Assembly: GCA_030528285.1 (NCBI GenBank)
Contig: JAUMZE010000001.1
Coordinates: 62,001 to 126,000, forward strand
Direction: 5' to 3'
Source: Aerococcus sp.
GTDB lineage: Bacteria; Bacillota; Bacilli; Lactobacillales; Aerococcaceae
DNA: 64,000 nucleotides
Shown here: piece by piece, positions 61,515-64,000 of the stretch
How positions within the stretch are numbered: position 1 is the stretch's first letter
How the letters are laid out: each line of letters opens with the position of its first letter
The notes under the pieces: generated by a model
Seen by the model: only the letters and a program-made list of their open reading frames with translations
What the model was told of the DNA's origin: nothing
The model's database searches: none
Translations under genes and position numbers: made by a program

Positions 61515-62474
61515 GTGAAAGAAAAAATCAAGAAAAGCATTAAAGTAGCACAACTCTATTACTTAGAGAATAAGAGCCTCACAGCCATCAGCAAACAAAC
61601 CCATATGTCCGTCGCCACCGCTTCTCGCCTACTCCAATATGCGCGGGACGTTGGCGTTGTGAAAATCGAAATCAGTAATCCCTATTTCAGCGCTCAGGAA
61701 CTCACTGAGACGTTGAGTGATTATTACCACTGCCCAATTCAGGTCGTGCCAAATCTCTACGGGAATGCGGTAAATCCACTCGACAGTACCGGTATTTACG
61801 TAGCCAATTATCTGCGTGAAGCTGTTCATCCTCACGATATCTTAGGCATTGGTTGGGGCAAGACGATCAAGGCGATTGCCGATCATCTCCTGGACTATCC
61901 GCAAACCGATGTCCAGGTCGTCCAACTCAAAGGGCACGCCAGTCTCTCTGCAGCGGATAATTACGCCATGACCGGGATCAATGCCTTTGGGCGCGCGTTT
62001 CATACGCAGGCGAACTTCCTCCCGCTGCCGACGATTTTCGATACGGCCGAAACCAAAACGCTCGTGGAGAAAGACCGCTATATCCGCCAAATTCTCGATC
62101 TCGGCCGCAAAGCTAATATTGCTCTCTATACGGTCGGGTCCGTGAAACAGAATGCCCTATTCTTCCAGTTGGGATTCCTCACGCCAGAAGAAATTGAGAC
62201 CCTACAAACCGAAGCGGTCGGCGACATTGTGTCTCGGTTCTTCGATAAAAATGGGCAGATTGACAGTCCCGGGCTCGATGATCGGACAGTTGGGATTTCA
62301 CTCGCTGACCTCAAACAGAAAGAACGGCGCATCCTGGTCGCCACCGGTAGCCGGAAAGTGGTGGCGTTTGACATCGCCGTGCGAACCGGACATTGTACAG
62401 AAGCAATTATTGATGAACAACTTGGTCAAGCATTATTAGATTTAATGGAGGTACATAGCGATGCGAATGGTTGA
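61515..62474 (+). CDS. deoR: SorC-family regulator DeoR of the deoxynucleoside operon
   Basis: The 319-aa protein starts at GTG 61515. It has an N-terminal helix-turn-helix (KVAQLYYLENKSLTAISKQTHMSVATASRLLQYARDVG) and a sugar-phosphate-binding domain of the SorC type (LGIGWGKTIKAIADHL; TVGSVKQNALFFQLGFL; VATGSRKVVAFDIAVRTGHCTEAIIDE). It probably senses deoxyribose-5-phosphate and represses the operon. It overlaps pdp by 14 nt. Confidence 0.9.
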   Translation: MKEKIKKSIKVAQLYYLENKSLTAISKQTHMSVATASRLLQYARDVGVVKIEISNPYFSAQELTETLSDYYHCPIQVVPNLYGNAVNPLDSTGIYVANYLREAVHPHDILGIGWGKTIKAIADHLLDYPQTDVQVVQLKGHASLSAADNYAMTGINAFGRAFHTQANFLPLPTIFDTAETKTLVEKDRYIRQILDLGRKANIALYTVGSVKQNALFFQLGFLTPEEIETLQTEAVGDIVSRFFDKNGQIDSPGLDDRTVGISLADLKQKERRILVATGSRKVVAFDIAVRTGHCTEAIIDEQLGQALLDLMEVHSDANG

Positions 62475-63762
62475 TATTATTCATGACAAACGCGAAGGCA
62501 AAGCACTCACTGATGAACAGCTCCAATTCGTTGTGGATGGAGTAGTGGACGAGTCACTCCCATCCTACCAGATCAGTGCCCTCCTGATGGCCATTCATTT
62601 CCAAGGCATGACCGCGGAGGAAACCTCAAAACTCACGCTCATGATGGCTCATTCCGGGGACATGATGGATCTCTCCAGTATTCCGGGCATTAAGGTTGAT
62701 AAACATTCCACAGGTGGCGTGGGTGACAAGGTAAGTCTCCCGCTTGCGGCGCTCGTGGCAGCATTGGACATCCCAGTACCAATGATTTCAGGGCGTGGAC
62801 TCGGACATACAGGCGGGACCCTCGACAAATTGGAATCTATCCCAGGCTACCAGATTGAGATCAGTACTGAGGACTTCCTCAAACAAGTGGCTGAGGAGAA
62901 ATGCGCAATCATTGGGCCCACTGGTTCCTTCGCCCCAGCAGATAAACCGATCTATGCCCTCCGCGACGTCACCGATACAACCGATGTGATGCCACTCATG
63001 GTCTCCTCCATTATGAGTAAAAAAATCGCTGCCGGTGCCGACGCTATTGTGATCGACGTGAAAACCGGTGCCGGGGCGTTCATGAAGACATTGGAGGAAT
63101 CCACCGCTCTCGCCAAAGCCCTCGTTCAAACCGCGAATGCTGCTGGAATGAAGGCCATTGCGGTGATTTCCGATATGAACCAACCGCTCGGAAACAAAGT
63201 TGGGAATGCCTTGGAAGTCGAAGAAGCCATTGACCTCCTCAAAGGCAAAGCGCCAAAAGACATTACCGAAATCACACTCACCTTAGCGAGCTACATGGTG
63301 GTGCTCGGTGGCAAGGCCAAAGATGAAAAAGAAGCACGCAAACTCCTAGAAGGCACAATCAAAGACGGCAGTGCCCTCGAACGATTCCGTGCCATGATCG
63401 AAGCCCAGCACGGGGATGGACATGTAGTAGATGACTACTCCCTCCTCCCAGAAGCTAAGTACAAGATTCCACTCACCGCCAAAGCATCCGGTGTCATCAC
63501 CAAAATTGCAGCCGATAGCGTTGGGATCGCCAGCATGATGCTCGGTGGTGGACGGGCTATGACAGATGACCAATTAGACTACGCGGTGGGGATTGAACTC
63601 GAGAAGAAAGTCGGCGATACCGTAAACGAAGGCGATACCATCCTGACCCTCCATGCTAACCGTGAAGAGGTCGAGGACGTCAAACAACTCCTCTATGATC
63701 ACATCGAAATTTCCGATCGCGGTGAAACCCATCCGATGATCTATGACATCATCAAAGAATAA
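62461..63762 (+). CDS. pdp: Pyrimidine-nucleoside phosphorylase
   Basis: The 433-aa class II nucleoside phosphorylase has the family signature SGRGLGHTGGTLDKLESIPG, the phosphate-binding KHSTGGVGDKVSLPLA and VIDVKTGAGAFMKT, and a C-terminal domain ending ISDRGETHPMIYDIIKE. It splits uridine, deoxyuridine or thymidine. Its GGAGG site lies inside the end of deoR. Confidence 0.95.
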   Translation: MRMVDIIHDKREGKALTDEQLQFVVDGVVDESLPSYQISALLMAIHFQGMTAEETSKLTLMMAHSGDMMDLSSIPGIKVDKHSTGGVGDKVSLPLAALVAALDIPVPMISGRGLGHTGGTLDKLESIPGYQIEISTEDFLKQVAEEKCAIIGPTGSFAPADKPIYALRDVTDTTDVMPLMVSSIMSKKIAAGADAIVIDVKTGAGAFMKTLEESTALAKALVQTANAAGMKAIAVISDMNQPLGNKVGNALEVEEAIDLLKGKAPKDITEITLTLASYMVVLGGKAKDEKEARKLLEGTIKDGSALERFRAMIEAQHGDGHVVDDYSLLPEAKYKIPLTAKASGVITKIAADSVGIASMMLGGGRAMTDDQLDYAVGIELEKKVGDTVNEGDTILTLHANREEVEDVKQLLYDHIEISDRGETHPMIYDIIKE

Positions 63763-63798
63763 TCCATTACGCACTCACACTCGAAAAGAGGGACAACA

Positions 63799-64000
63799 AT
63801 GAATAAGAATACCCGGCGCATCTTTAACTGGGTGGTTACCATCGCGATGATCGTGATCACCGGCTATGGCTCCATGAAAAACGGCTGGCTCTCCCTAGCG
63901 AATTTGGTGAGTTGGCTCGGTTTACTCGGAACAATCGGTCTAGCCTATGCCCAACAGTGGAACTTCCCCTTCAACATGGCGCAGAACCTCTTTGCGGCAG
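63799..64000 (+). CDS. PnuC-like nucleoside/nicotinamide riboside transporter, N-terminus (partial)
   Basis: Translated by hand; the right window edge cuts it after 67 codons. It begins MNKNTRRIFNWVVTIAMIVI, and a later stretch reads GWLSLANLVSWLGLLGTIGL, then WNFPFNMAQNLFAA. The WNFP-x-N-x-x-Q-N context resembles PnuC transporters. In the deo operon it may import (deoxy)nucleosides. AAAGAGGG precedes the start. Confidence 0.6.
   Translation, partial: MNKNTRRIFNWVVTIAMIVITGYGSMKNGWLSLANLVSWLGLLGTIGLAYAQQWNFPFNMAQNLFAA

Overview
The window is chromosomal DNA from a low-to-moderate G+C Gram-positive bacterium, very probably a member of the Lactobacillales. The evidence is the gene content and order: rpsP-khpA-rimM-trmD, hprK-lgt-gpsA-galU, long-form hpf next to secA, the comEA-comEC and comFA-comFC competence operons, floA with a short nfeD, a T-box leader, and an RF2 gene with the classical programmed +1 frameshift. 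I cannot name the genus; an Aerococcaceae- or Carnobacteriaceae-like species would fit.

Left part (1-25.9 kb). A T-box-controlled peptide-binding-protein gene is cut by the left edge. It is followed by the trmD ribosomal block, a MATE transporter remnant, and the floA-nfeD membrane operon. Next comes a LacI-family-controlled sugar-acid operon (6.8-12.1 kb) that joins a KDG kinase and KDPG aldolase with a hexulose-phosphate synthase/isomerase pair, a permease and a TIM-barrel isomerase. After it lie a frameshifted OsmC gene, five tRNA genes, a decayed PTS IID gene, rpsT, holA, comEC, comEA, a phosphoglucomutase, trxB, galU, gpsA, lgt and hprK.

Middle part (25,984-35,096). This is a compact integrated element of 9,113 bp bounded by a perfect 28-bp direct repeat. 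It carries a tyrosine integrase, a leftward Stl/CI-type repressor, rightward Cro-like and AlpA/Xis-like regulators, and eight small unknown ORFs, several translationally coupled. An SF3-type replication helicase, an iteron-flanked probable origin, a prim-pol primase and an ArpU/RinA-like late regulator follow. No capsid, tail, portal, terminase or lysis gene is visible. It therefore looks like a phage satellite (PICI-like), and I consider it the most interesting object here. Its attachment site coincides with the apparent promoter of hprK. A 20-24-bp repeat recurs at both ends of the element and twice in the origin.

Right part (35.1-64 kb). The host resumes with yvlD- and pspC-like envelope genes, sbcC-sbcD, uvrA, a pst phosphate operon whose binding protein appears circularly permuted, and prfB. 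An ABC-2 transporter pair with overlapping face-to-face promoters and a possible leader peptide sits between prfB and secA. Then come hpf, comFC-comFA, a YigZ-family gene, a PatB-type C-S lyase, a thioesterase, and a deoxynucleoside catabolic operon (deoC-deoB-deoR-pdp and a PnuC-like transporter) that runs off the right edge.
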